A stretch of 64,000 nucleotides of DNA, taken from an uncultured Saccharospirillaceae bacterium (GTDB lineage Bacteria > Pseudomonadota > Gammaproteobacteria > Pseudomonadales > Oceanobacteraceae). Below are positions 26,771 through 35,858 of the stretch, one piece after another; within the stretch, counting starts at the first letter, position 1, and each line of letters opens with the position of its first letter. Below the pieces are notes generated by a model. That model was not told the origin of the DNA and made no database searches. It worked only from the letters and a program-made list of their open reading frames with translations. The translations under genes and the position numbers were made by a program. The stretch spans positions 1-64,000 of the forward strand of contig CANNFT010000015.1 in NCBI GenBank assembly GCA_947503895.1, in the 5' to 3' direction.

Positions 26771-28510
26771 TTACCGCTTAAACTCGTATTCAATATCCAC
26801 CGTAATCGTATCTTTACCCAAATCAACCGGCATGGCTGGCAGTGGTTTTGCCCGTTCAACGGCGTCAGTCATCGCTTTATTTAATACAGCATGCTTGGAT
26901 GCATGTCGCTCAAATACTTTAACAACATTGCCTTTCGCATCCATCGTGACAAAGATCGATGCCTTGCCTCTTTTTTTCAACATAATGGCTTCTGCTGGAT
27001 ACTTAATCGCATCAATGACGCGCTCACGAATCGTTTGCATATACTTACCAGCCGCTTTTAGACTGTAACTACCACCTTGGCTCATCATGTGTTCTGGAAT
27101 CGTCGGAGACTCTATCGTTTTCTGCTTACTGTCTAATAAGTCGAATTGATAGGTCACAGTAAACTCCCACTGAGTACCCTTTAATTCATCCGGCGGTAGA
27201 ACCTTCTGTGCAGATACTTTTATGGCACGTAATACTTCGGCGGTGAGCATTTCAGGGGTATTCTCATCAAGGAATGTCACATCACTCACTATGCCTTTCC
27301 GGTTTACCTTAAACTGGGCATCCACCACACCTTCTTGATTAAACTGTTTAGCCCAAGCAGGATATTGCACTTCTGACAAGATAGCTTGTCGCAACTTCCA
27401 CTGGTGTAAATCTCTAAAGTAATATTGCGCTAACTGTGCTTCTTGTGCCTTTTGTTCTTTTATTAGTTTCAATTTCTTAGCACGAGCTTTTGCAGCGGCT
27501 TTTTCACGTGCTCGACGCTTTGCCTTTGCGGCTTTCGCCTGTGCTGCTTTTTCCGCTTTCTTTTCGGCTTCTAGCTTAGCCAGCTTTTGCTTTCTCTGTT
27601 GCTCAAGTTTCTCTTTTTTACGTTTTTCGGCTTGTCGACGCTTCAGTTTTTGCATCGCCAATTCTTGCGCCTTTTTTTGCTTCAGCTCAGAATTTTTTTG
27701 GTTCTCAGCAGCAACGCGCGCAGCTTCTTCGGCTTCTTGAGCCACTCTTTCTTCTTCAGTCTGTCCAAACCAAGCTCGAGTTTGATTTCGACGCTTAGAC
27801 ACCACTGTATTGTTTGCAATTAATTGTTTGTGCGGGGCTGACTCAGGATCATTATGCAGTGTTAATATTCTATTTTTGAACTCTCGCGAGGGTGGCAATT
27901 TACCTATCCAGGTATTAACCAAGTAATTAAATAATGCGTCATCGCGGGTTTCAATGAATTCAAAATCATTCAATCGAATTCGAGTGCCTTTATTGGGATG
28001 ATAGTCGATGACCAGCTCATCGCCATTTGTCAGATCTTCAGATAGAAAACTCGTAAAGTAAGCCAAGTCTTTCTGTAAGCCTTTATCATTCCCTAACAAT
28101 GTATTATTTATCGCAATATTATTCTGCCATTGCTTTTGCCATTGACGCGCAGACCAACGTTTTGTCGTGACAATGAGCTTCATTTGCTTTTGCTTTTTAT
28201 ATAAGCGGATATCATCTGGGTTCGATATATAATCATCTAACAGTAGGCCGCCAATATAGTACTCCTTATTGAGTTCTTTATAACTGGCGACGCCATTAAG
28301 CTTTAATGTCGCTTGAGCATATACAGACATCAATGAAACCATGGTGACAACGAATAGCTTAGATAACTTTAAGGTTTTCAATGATGATAAAACAGCGAAC
28401 ATAAATTTTGACGAGGTAAACAAGAAGGAAAATTTTCGATATAGAACTCGAATGATCATGCAGATTGTAAATAGAGTTATCAACATATTTAAATCATCTG
28501 TTCTACACAT
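26771..28510 (-). CDS. Chalcone-isomerase-like / coiled-coil / double TonB_C protein, 579 aa
   Basis: The protein combines three parts. After a signal sequence (best seen from Met37, MFAVLSSLKTLKLSKLFVV, ending SVYAQA) comes a chalcone isomerase-like domain (about 68-225: LKLNGVASYKELNKEYYIGG... GKLPPSREFKNRIL). Next is a highly charged Lys/Glu/Ala/Arg coiled coil (about 245-365), like that of TolA. Two TonB C-terminal-like domains follow (about 375-470, around YPAWAKQFNQEGVVDAQFKVN, and 490-579, around YPAEAIMLKKRGKASIFVTMD). It should sit in the periplasm, spanning or contacting the cell wall. The first 36 residues may not be translated; neither start has a good ribosome-binding site. The gene is single, with terminators on both sides. 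Confidence 0.78.
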   Translation of the reverse strand: MCRTDDLNMLITLFTICMIIRVLYRKFSFLFTSSKFMFAVLSSLKTLKLSKLFVVTMVSLMSVYAQATLKLNGVASYKELNKEYYIGGLLLDDYISNPDDIRLYKKQKQMKLIVTTKRWSARQWQKQWQNNIAINNTLLGNDKGLQKDLAYFTSFLSEDLTNGDELVIDYHPNKGTRIRLNDFEFIETRDDALFNYLVNTWIGKLPPSREFKNRILTLHNDPESAPHKQLIANNTVVSKRRNQTRAWFGQTEEERVAQEAEEAARVAAENQKNSELKQKKAQELAMQKLKRRQAEKRKKEKLEQQRKQKLAKLEAEKKAEKAAQAKAAKAKRRAREKAAAKARAKKLKLIKEQKAQEAQLAQYYFRDLHQWKLRQAILSEVQYPAWAKQFNQEGVVDAQFKVNRKGIVSDVTFLDENTPEMLTAEVLRAIKVSAQKVLPPDELKGTQWEFTVTYQFDLLDSKQKTIESPTIPEHMMSQGGSYSLKAAGKYMQTIRERVIDAIKYPAEAIMLKKRGKASIFVTMDAKGNVVKVFERHASKHAVLNKAMTDAVERAKPLPAMPVDLGKDTITVDIEYEFKR

Positions 28511-28546
28511 TGGAAATAGAGGTTATAGGTGCCTGTGAGTACGCTG

Positions 28547-28580
28547 AATTAAAAGCCCACTTCAACAGTGGGCTTTTAAT
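28547..28580 (-). terminator. Terminator of the PstS-like/porin group
   Basis: AAAAGCCCAC (28551-28560) pairs with GTGGGCTTTT (28568-28577) around a 7-base loop, directly past the stop at 28593, with Ts following on the minus strand. Confidence 0.85.
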
Positions 28581-28592
28581 CGCTCAACGCTG

Positions 28593-29015
28593 TTACTTTT
28601 TGGCAACAACACGAACCGTTTTATCAACGTCTTTAACATCGATATAGCCGATCATATTTGGGTTCTTTGCGATCAATTTTTTCATTTCTTCAGCAGAATC
28701 AACTTCTTGATTCGGCTTAGCACGACCTGTAAAAATTAATCGAGACCAGTATGTATTCAGCTGACTAGGCGTCTTCTCAAGAAAGGATTCGCCAAACTCA
28801 TTACGAATATCACTGCCTTTCTTCATATCGATGGCAATCGCTTCTACATCATTTGGAAAGCTGGACACTTTACCAAGGAAAATGCGTGAAATTAGCTCTT
28901 GATCTAATTTAGCATTCTGATTATCACGACTTACGATGACCGCTACTTCAGCGTTAACAGAAGCTGCAGTCGTAGCCAGTAGCACTGCTGAGGCAAATAT
29001 TTTTCTAAGTTTCAT
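28593..29015 (-). CDS. PstS-like periplasmic phosphate-binding family protein, 140 aa
   Basis: Signal peptide (MKLRKIFASAVLLATTAASVNA), then a short type 2 periplasmic-binding domain. IVSRDNQNAKLDQELISRIFLGKVSSFPN, GSDIRNEFGESFLEKTPSQLNTYWSRLIFTGRAKP and IGYIDVKDVD are the usual signature of the mini PstS-like proteins that lack the second lobe. It follows a porin gene by 15 bp and ends at a strong terminator. GGGGTGG before the ATG at 29015 supports this start over the GTG at 29027. The role is probably ligand sensing or capture together with the porin and histidine kinase. Confidence 0.8.
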   Translation of the reverse strand: MKLRKIFASAVLLATTAASVNAEVAVIVSRDNQNAKLDQELISRIFLGKVSSFPNDVEAIAIDMKKGSDIRNEFGESFLEKTPSQLNTYWSRLIFTGRAKPNQEVDSAEEMKKLIAKNPNMIGYIDVKDVDKTVRVVAKK

Positions 29016-29030
29016 TTTGTCATCCACCCC

Positions 29031-30224
29031 TTAAAAGATCATATCAACAGCAACGCTATACAGCATACCGCTGTTGCCGTCTTCGTTAAGATGGATTTTT
29101 TCATCATGATGCTGCACTTCAACTTTCAGCGCGGTACCTGCACTGTAATCGTACCGTGCACCTAAAATCATGCTGACGTCTTCACCGTGTAGAGGCAATA
29201 ATTTTTGTACTTCGCCTGCATCACCACCATCAAAAACGGATTTAGAAGTAGAGTATGTAGCATGAACGGTAATGTCATTAAAACGGCGTGAACCAGACAC
29301 TAGCCAAGATTCACTATCCATCAAAAGAGCAGACTCGTATATAATGGTGTTGGCTTCAGCCACCAAACCGTAAGTACCATTATTATAAGTGAATGCAACA
29401 TCGTAGAAGTTTGACTGATGTCCATCAAAATCAAATTCTTCTTGTAATTTTGGATCTAAGCCAAGCCCAGCAATCGCCTGATATGCGCCTGCTTGAAGCC
29501 GATCAACTAATCGACCAGTTGACGCTGTTGGGTCCATATCAAAAGATACTTCTGCTTGTTGAGCAGAAAGACGGAAGCCAAAATCGCCTTTGTTCAAGTC
29601 AACGACCACGCCTAAAACATTGGTCAAATCCGCTTTGTAGTCGTCACCATATAAATCGATGGTTTCAGAGAATCGGCCGTAGTTTACTTTTACACTACCG
29701 TCGATTTTTCCGTAAGAGAATCGCTTAGTCGCGTCCACACCGTCGAATGACGAAAACGGTAGGCTGTATACATCAGATGGAGTACGAATCCAGTTGTATG
29801 CATAGCCAACTTCTAAGAATTCTGAATAATAGAAGAAAGGAATACGCAAACGACCCATACGCAAGTCAACGTCTTTCGTCGCGTTGTATGTCACGAACGC
29901 CCACGCCGCTTCAGTGTTATAGTTGCTGCCGCCGCGTGATACTAGCTGACCTGTCGCAGATGTTTTTTCATTAACCTGCTTGGTAATTTGCAAGCCAAAG
30001 ATCGCATCTTGCTTGAAGTTACCAGCATCATCATCAAACCCATCAAGACTGATAGGCTTTCCGTAGTTTTCATTGCCTTTTTCTACGCGGTTATCGGTAT
30101 CTAGTACTGCGGCACCCACGCTTAAAAAACCGTAAATACCTAAATCGTCATCTGCTGCTTGTACTAAGGTTGCTGAACTGACCAGTCCGGCAATGACAGC
30201 AGAGGTCCCCAATTTTTTATACAT
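29031..30224 (-). CDS. Outer-membrane porin-like protein, 397 aa
   Basis: Signal peptide (MYKKLGTSAVIAGLVSSATLVQA), then a beta-barrel-rich sequence with many alternating strands and a C-terminal YSVAVDMIF ending in Phe. The segments IFGLQITKQVNEKTSATGQLVSRG and DVDLRMGRLRIPFFYYSEFLEVGYAYNW are typical of the porin family found next to PstS-like genes in marine gammaproteobacteria. The ATG at 30224 has AGAGGAG seven bases upstream, a strong site; the TTG six codons earlier is unlikely. It is followed after 15 bp by the PstS-like gene and preceded by the kinase gene. Confidence 0.82.
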   Translation of the reverse strand: MYKKLGTSAVIAGLVSSATLVQAADDDLGIYGFLSVGAAVLDTDNRVEKGNENYGKPISLDGFDDDAGNFKQDAIFGLQITKQVNEKTSATGQLVSRGGSNYNTEAAWAFVTYNATKDVDLRMGRLRIPFFYYSEFLEVGYAYNWIRTPSDVYSLPFSSFDGVDATKRFSYGKIDGSVKVNYGRFSETIDLYGDDYKADLTNVLGVVVDLNKGDFGFRLSAQQAEVSFDMDPTASTGRLVDRLQAGAYQAIAGLGLDPKLQEEFDFDGHQSNFYDVAFTYNNGTYGLVAEANTIIYESALLMDSESWLVSGSRRFNDITVHATYSTSKSVFDGGDAGEVQKLLPLHGEDVSMILGARYDYSAGTALKVEVQHHDEKIHLNEDGNSGMLYSVAVDMIF

Positions 30225-30385
30225 GGTTTGCTCCTCTAACAAAGGCCGCGGAGCTTAACGGCAAATCACGAAAATGTAACCATCGTATCATTTATAGATT
30301 TGTTACAGCACGTAACCATGTGATGCAGGTCTAATTAAGGTATTGAAACACTCGACAAATTAGTGTTTGGTATCGTCTAAAGGTC

Positions 30386-32023
30386 TTATTTTTCAGACTT
30401 TTCCGGCATAAGGCTGTAAAGAGGCACGGTCAATAAAAAGTGCGCACCCACAGCATTGGGGCGCTGAATGATCTCGATTTGTCCTTTTAATAGATGCGTC
30501 ACCACATTGTAAATAATGTGGCTACCCAGGCCCGCAAAGCCCTGATTTCTCTTGGTGGTAAAAAATGGGTTAAATATCTTATCTGCAATTTCGTCGGACA
30601 ATCCTATCCCATTGTCCGTAAAAGAAATCATCAAGTTTGGCTCCTTGTGAGTGACGCTAATTTCTATTTTTGGAGCCGATACCGAGTCGTCAAAACCATG
30701 CTCTGCACTGTTTTGAATTAAATGCGCCAAAATAATGGATAACGCATCTTGATGGCGAAACATCATTAAAGATTGAATGACTTGATTCTTGAGAATAATC
30801 TGAATACTTGGATATTGGTAACGCATAGAATCAACAGATTCTTCGATAAAAGCGCTAAATGTAATTGGATTACAGCTTCGAGTATATTGATCCACAGAAA
30901 CCTGTTTGAAACTCGACACCAACTTTGCCACGCGCTGCAAATTACTGTTGATGAGTTCACTGAGTGTCTTTAATAGCGCAGTCGTTTTATCAAACTCTTC
31001 GCGCGTTAATGTTTGCTCATCCCTTCTTTCACGTAATTTCTTAATAGCGTCCAATGTTTGTGTGGCCGCTGTCACACACACTCCCAGCGGGGTATTAATT
31101 TCATGAGCAACTCCACTGACCAAGCCACCGAGTGCCGCCATTGTTTCCGCTTCGACAAGTCGATCTTTCGTTGATTGCAACTCAGAAATAGTGTTGACCA
31201 AGTGCTGATTACTGTCTTTTAGCTCGGCTGTTCTGACACTCACTTTATCTTCTAGCTCTGAGTTTAACTGTTTGATATACGACTGTGCCTCTTGAATTTT
31301 ATCCACATCGTTCGCTATTGTTTTACGCATTGTATTAACGGCTAATACGAGTGAATCTAGCACGTCTGGATGATGCTCTTTTCGTTTACCTAATAGATTC
31401 AGCGTAGAGTTCATGTCATTGATAGATAAAGAGGATGTGTATTCGGCTATCCGATTTACATGGCGAATAACAAGGTAATATAAAATGAGCATGATCAATA
31501 TACTGACAATGACTGTTTTTATTAATTGACTAGACAACACCCATAAATATTTTTTGATTAAAGAAGAGTAGATATTTTCTAATGAAGCAGACAGAAACAT
31601 GTTCCCAACATGATCCCCCTTAAAAGTAAGCGCAATATTATGCGTTAATTCATATTTTTCAGGTCGCTTTCCTTCAGCTAATAAAATGGGTTGATCATCA
31701 TTAGAACTGGGCAAGTTTTCTTTAACCGCCACATAATGAAGATTGCCAAGTGACAGTATGCCACGCAGTTGTATGCGCACTTGCTCTTTGTCTAGATACC
31801 AAAGAGAAGCAGATACTGGGTCAGAAAAACTAGCCTCCACATTTTTAAAACTTTCGTTTAATGAGGCGACATCTTTCGAGTAATCGAGATAAAACAAAAA
31901 AGCAGTATTAGCGATAGCTAAAATTCCGTTACAAACAAGAATCATACCGACCAGTCGATAAGATAATCGATTGCGCACCTGTTTTATCAGGGGTTGACTG
32001 GAATGCTCAGGCTCACCGTTCAT
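30386..32023 (-). CDS. Membrane sensor histidine kinase, 545 aa
   Basis: A first transmembrane helix (about 20-42) and a second (about 166-190) flank a periplasmic sensor of about 120 residues. After a linker/coiled coil (about 240-290) the HisKA H-box reads ALGGLVSGVAHEINTPLG. The ATPase domain has HLIQNSAEHGFD (N-box), FTDNGIGLSD (G1), FFTTKRNQGFAGLGSHIIYNVV (F and G2) and ends shortly afterwards. No response regulator gene is adjacent. It lies upstream of the porin and PstS-like genes, with a 161-bp gap, and may sense the same ligand. Confidence 0.9.
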   Translation of the reverse strand: MNGEPEHSSQPLIKQVRNRLSYRLVGMILVCNGILAIANTAFLFYLDYSKDVASLNESFKNVEASFSDPVSASLWYLDKEQVRIQLRGILSLGNLHYVAVKENLPSSNDDQPILLAEGKRPEKYELTHNIALTFKGDHVGNMFLSASLENIYSSLIKKYLWVLSSQLIKTVIVSILIMLILYYLVIRHVNRIAEYTSSLSINDMNSTLNLLGKRKEHHPDVLDSLVLAVNTMRKTIANDVDKIQEAQSYIKQLNSELEDKVSVRTAELKDSNQHLVNTISELQSTKDRLVEAETMAALGGLVSGVAHEINTPLGVCVTAATQTLDAIKKLRERRDEQTLTREEFDKTTALLKTLSELINSNLQRVAKLVSSFKQVSVDQYTRSCNPITFSAFIEESVDSMRYQYPSIQIILKNQVIQSLMMFRHQDALSIILAHLIQNSAEHGFDDSVSAPKIEISVTHKEPNLMISFTDNGIGLSDEIADKIFNPFFTTKRNQGFAGLGSHIIYNVVTHLLKGQIEIIQRPNAVGAHFLLTVPLYSLMPEKSEK

Positions 32024-32227
32024 TCAGCTTCTCTAATATACCGATCTCCGATCATCATTCGTTAAGGGTAGCAGTGGAACCTGCTGATGATTCATTTTGA
32101 TCGCCGAACACATGATGCTGGGGGGCTTATGGGCTGCTTAGCAACACAAGGCGTGTAGATCGCATAAACTGGAGGTTAGGGGTAGGCTACTGGGGGTGAG
32201 GGTAAGCTGCTTAGACAGAGGGGATAA

Positions 32228-32269
32228 TCCCCCTTCTGGACGGCCATGAGCGTCAGAAACGAAGGGGGA
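32228..32269 (-). terminator. Candidate terminator of fpr
   Basis: TCCCCCTTC (32228-32236) pairs with GAAGGGGGA (32261-32269); the 24-base loop can add a GACG/CGTC inner stem. It lies 15 bp past the fpr stop on the minus strand. There is no clean T-run. The 190 bp between here and the kinase gene hold nothing else recognised. Confidence 0.45.
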
Positions 32270-32284
32270 AATGAGCAGCGAGCA

Positions 32285-33058
32285 CTAGCTTTCTACAAAG
32301 GCACGCTCAATAACGTATTCTGCAAGATCACCGTGACGAGTTTCAGCAAAGCCTTCGGCATCTAAAATACGGGTCAAATCTTTCAGCATACTTGGGCTTC
32401 CGCACAGCATGAACCGATCATCCGCCTTATTAGCTCTAGGCAAGCCTAGGTCACTGTATAACTTACCTGTCTCCATCAATGTTGTTAGGCGTCCTTGGTT
32501 TTCGTAGTCTTCTCTGGTCACCGTTGGGTAGTAGAGTAACTTTTCTCGCACCAACTCACCTAGGTACTCATCTTGCGGTAATTGATTCAAAATCAAATCT
32601 TGGTATGCAAGCTCCGACTTAAAGCGCACGCCATGGGTCAGGATCACCTTATCGAATTTTTCATAGGTATAAGGGTCACGAATAATGCTCATAAATGGCG
32701 CTAGACCGGTGCCGGTGCTGAGTAAGTAGAGATTTTTGCCCGGTAAGAGATCATCCACCAACAAGGTACCGGTTGGCTTCTTGCTGATCAGTATTTCATC
32801 CCCAATTTGAATCTGTTGTAAACGTGATGTGAGCGGGCCATCAGGTACTTTAATACTGAAGAACTCCATCTCCTCTTCGTAGTTTGCACTGGCAATGCTG
32901 TAAGCACGCATCAGAGGCTTATCTTCAACCTGAAGGCCAATCATGATGAAGTGTCCATTCTTAAAGCGCAGTCCAGCATCTCGCGTGGTTTTGAAGCTGA
33001 ATAATGTGTCATTCCAATGGTGGACGCTGGTCACCTTTTCGGTATTAAAGCCTTTCAC
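32285..33058 (-). CDS. fpr: Ferredoxin-NADP reductase, 257 aa
   Basis: FAD-dependent ferredoxin/flavodoxin-NADP+ reductase of the Pseudomonas Fpr subclass, with near-identical length and sequence pattern. VHHWNDTLFSFKTTRD begins the FAD domain, RAYSIAS binds the flavin, GPLTSRLQ follows, and STGTGLAPFMSIIRDP and GSPSMLKDLTRIL bind NADP. The C-terminus is RAFVES, in the manner of Pseudomonas FVEK. In Pseudomonas the gene is induced by redox stress through the LysR protein FinR; a FinR-like gene lies 1.9 kb away on the other strand. The start is GTG at 33058 with GGAG six bases upstream. Confidence 0.94.
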   Translation of the reverse strand: MKGFNTEKVTSVHHWNDTLFSFKTTRDAGLRFKNGHFIMIGLQVEDKPLMRAYSIASANYEEEMEFFSIKVPDGPLTSRLQQIQIGDEILISKKPTGTLLVDDLLPGKNLYLLSTGTGLAPFMSIIRDPYTYEKFDKVILTHGVRFKSELAYQDLILNQLPQDEYLGELVREKLLYYPTVTREDYENQGRLTTLMETGKLYSDLGLPRANKADDRFMLCGSPSMLKDLTRILDAEGFAETRHGDLAEYVIERAFVES

Positions 33059-33336
33059 ACTGCACTCCAGACAAAGTCGGTAATATTTTCTGTTAGCCAG
33101 ATTAGGTTGAAATCTTATATTTGCAAAATGGGTAATACAGATATATCTTATCCATTATACCAATATAAAGATAGAGACATTTTGTCTGCTCCTGTTACCC
33201 ATGTTTCGGTGGTGTTCTGCCAAGCTGGGACTCTGCCACATTAAGCGATCAAGACCTCACAGGCCGGTGCACGACTAACGCTTTCGCCTATGGTTATATT
33301 GAGCTGCCCATTAATTAGCTAAGGTTTTTATTCTGA

Positions 33337-34926
33337 ATGGATTTTCTTTGGATCATCATTGCATTCGGCTGTGGTTTTGCCCTCAAGCAAATAAACTTAC
33401 CTCCATTGATCGGCTATCTCGCTGCTGGGTTCGCACTGCATGCTTACGGCTTCGTACCACATGGCAGTTTACAAACACTGGCCGAACTCGGCATCACCCT
33501 TATGCTGTTCACCATTGGCATAAAAATCAATGTATCAAGTCTGCTTAAAGTACAGATTTGGGCCGGCGCTTCTTTGCACATGGGCCTTTGGACACTCGTG
33601 GGTGCCGTCTTGCTCAAAGGATTTGCATGGATGGGTTTTCAATATTTAGAAGGCCTGTCTTGGCAAGCGATAACGCTCATCGCATTTGCACTCAGTTTTA
33701 GCAGTACAGTCTGCGTCGTCAAATTGCTGGAAAACAAAAGTGAGGTCAATGCGCAACACGGTAAATTGGCCATTGGCATTTTGGTTATGCAAGATATTTT
33801 TGCCGTTTGTTTCCTCGTGGCAGCGACAGGGAAACTTCCTACGATTTGGGCGCTGGGTTTGATACTTCTGTGGCCAGCTCGCCACCTCATCTTCAAATTA
33901 CTGAAACACAGTGGTCATGGTGAATTATTACCCCTAATCGGGTTCTCTTTGGCGCTTGGGGCATACGAATTATTTGAGCTTGTGCAATTGAAAGGCAACC
34001 TTGGTGCATTGGTCATCGGTATGCTCATTAGTACGCATAGTAAATCCTCTGAATTAGCTAAATCATTACTCAGTTTTAAAGATCTCTTTTTAATAGGGTT
34101 CTTTCTATCCATCGGTTTTACCGCATTGCCCACGCTCGACATGATACCGGCATTGATGGCTTTAAGTCTGGTTCTCATCATTAAAGGAATTCTACTGTTT
34201 CATATTCTAGCTTGGTTAAAAACGCCCAGCCGAAGCATGTTTTTGAGCAGTATGATCCTCACCAACTATAGTGAATTCGGGCTAATTGTCGCGGCATTGT
34301 GTTTATCAAATGGATGGTTGAGTAAAGAGTGGCTGGTCATCATTGCTCTGAGCGTCTCGATTTCATTTGTATTTACCAGCGCGTTTTACGAATTTGCACA
34401 CCGCGCTTATGCCTTCATGCGCACCTACGTGAAATATTTTGAACGCCAGCAAAGACAACCCGATTACCACGAAAAAATGAAGCAAGCTGAAATATTAATC
34501 ATCGGCATGGGTCGCGTGGGTCGAAGTGCATACGATGTTTTACACAAAAAATTAGGCGATAAAGTTTGGGGGGTTGAATCCAACACCGATAAAGTTAAAA
34601 AACACCAAAGTGAAGGTCGCCATGTCATCGTCGGCGACGCGGAAGATGCTGACTTTTGGGAAACCAGTGAATTGCTGCACATTAATTTGGTGATGCTGGC
34701 AATGCCTGCTGTCAGTGACATCGTGGATATCACCACCCAACTCAAGCTAAACCACTACGAAGGCTACATTATTGCGATTGCGCGCTACGAAGATGATCGC
34801 GAAGCCTTACTCGCCAGCGGCGTGACGCATGTGTTTAATTACTTTGTCGAAGCGGGTACCGGTTTCGCAGAAGAAAGCTTACAACTGTTAAACCATCAGC
34901 AGACGGGTGCACCACATGCGGTTTAG
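33337..34926 (+). CDS. CPA2-type cation:proton antiporter with RCK domain, 529 aa
   Basis: The N-terminal Na+/H+ exchanger domain has about 12 hydrophobic helices (LPPLIGYLAAGFALHAYGF; FALSFSSTVCVVKLLENK; GNLGALVIGMLISTH; TNYSEFGLIVAALCLSNGWL), the Kef/YbaL pattern. The C-terminal TrkA-N/RCK domain binds nucleotide (ILIIGMGRVGRSAYDVLHKKLG, about 385-406; GDAEDADFWE). It exchanges K+ or Na+ for protons at the inner membrane. It overlaps the LysR gene start by 11 bp, so the two are co-transcribed. Confidence 0.9.
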   Translation: MDFLWIIIAFGCGFALKQINLPPLIGYLAAGFALHAYGFVPHGSLQTLAELGITLMLFTIGIKINVSSLLKVQIWAGASLHMGLWTLVGAVLLKGFAWMGFQYLEGLSWQAITLIAFALSFSSTVCVVKLLENKSEVNAQHGKLAIGILVMQDIFAVCFLVAATGKLPTIWALGLILLWPARHLIFKLLKHSGHGELLPLIGFSLALGAYELFELVQLKGNLGALVIGMLISTHSKSSELAKSLLSFKDLFLIGFFLSIGFTALPTLDMIPALMALSLVLIIKGILLFHILAWLKTPSRSMFLSSMILTNYSEFGLIVAALCLSNGWLSKEWLVIIALSVSISFVFTSAFYEFAHRAYAFMRTYVKYFERQQRQPDYHEKMKQAEILIIGMGRVGRSAYDVLHKKLGDKVWGVESNTDKVKKHQSEGRHVIVGDAEDADFWETSELLHINLVMLAMPAVSDIVDITTQLKLNHYEGYIIAIARYEDDREALLASGVTHVFNYFVEAGTGFAEESLQLLNHQQTGAPHAV

Positions 34927-35800
34927 TTTACGCCAACTGGAGGTATTTCTGGCGACCGCGCATTACCAAAATATCTCTAAGGCTGCGGATAGCTTAGCTA
35001 TGTCACAGTCAGCGGCGTCGAGTGCGTTAAAAGAGCTCGAACAACAATTTGATGTGTTGCTATTTGATCGCGTTGGAAAACGTCTGCAAATGAACGAGCA
35101 AGGTCGATTAATTCGACCAAGGGTTGAAGCCTTACTGGAACAAGCCAAGGATGTCGAGCAAACACTCATTCAACATAAAGACGCTGGCCCAGTTAAAGTG
35201 GGGGCTACGCTGTCCATAGGCAATTATTTAGCGGTCGGTATCATGACCAAACTTCTGGCGACGCATCCCGATGCAGAAGTGTCTTTAGAGGTCGCCAATA
35301 CAGAAACCATTGTTCAACGCGTACTGAATTACGATATTGACCTTGGCATGATTGAAGGTGAAATCCAACATTCCGAGCTTAATATTATCCCTTGGCGAGA
35401 AGATGCTTTGGCCGTTTTTTGCGCGCCCGATCACCCACTCGCCAGCAAAAAAACGTTAACCGATGATGATCTTGTTCAAGCTGCTTGGATATTGCGCGAG
35501 TCGGGGTCCGGCACTCGACAAGCATTCGAACGAGCCATGCATGGCATTTTGTCTGACCTCACCGTCACGTTTGAATTGCAACATACTGAAGCGATTAAAC
35601 GAGCCGTTGAAAGCGGCTTAGGCATTGGTTGTTTATCACGCATCACATTGGAAGATGCGTTTAGACGTGGAAACTTAATACAGCTCGATGTGCCACACCG
35701 CGACTTTGATCGAATGCTGTATTTCATTCTCCATAAAAAGAAATACAAAAGCGCTGGTATTGTTCGCTGGTTAGAATATTGCGAAAAAGACAGTGCATAA
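34916..35800 (+). CDS. LysR-family regulator, FinR-like, 294 aa
   Basis: The N-terminal winged HTH (FSLRQLEVFLATAHYQNISKAADSLAMSQSAASSALKELEQQFDVLLFDR) is followed by a periplasmic-binding-like effector domain (VKVGATLSIGNYLAVGIM; ESGSGTRQAFE; ESGLGIGCLSR). The sequence matches the type found beside fpr in Pseudomonas (FinR), where it activates fpr. Here a cation antiporter lies between the two, which is unusual. The ATG at 34916 is inside the antiporter's last codons; a GTG at 34907 is the alternative. Whether it acts on fpr is inference. Confidence 0.85.
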   Translation: MRFSLRQLEVFLATAHYQNISKAADSLAMSQSAASSALKELEQQFDVLLFDRVGKRLQMNEQGRLIRPRVEALLEQAKDVEQTLIQHKDAGPVKVGATLSIGNYLAVGIMTKLLATHPDAEVSLEVANTETIVQRVLNYDIDLGMIEGEIQHSELNIIPWREDALAVFCAPDHPLASKKTLTDDDLVQAAWILRESGSGTRQAFERAMHGILSDLTVTFELQHTEAIKRAVESGLGIGCLSRITLEDAFRRGNLIQLDVPHRDFDRMLYFILHKKKYKSAGIVRWLEYCEKDSA

Positions 35801-35858
35801 TCCGTACAAAATCTACCTCGATAAAACGATTTTGGTCACCGTACAAGAGTCATGATTG

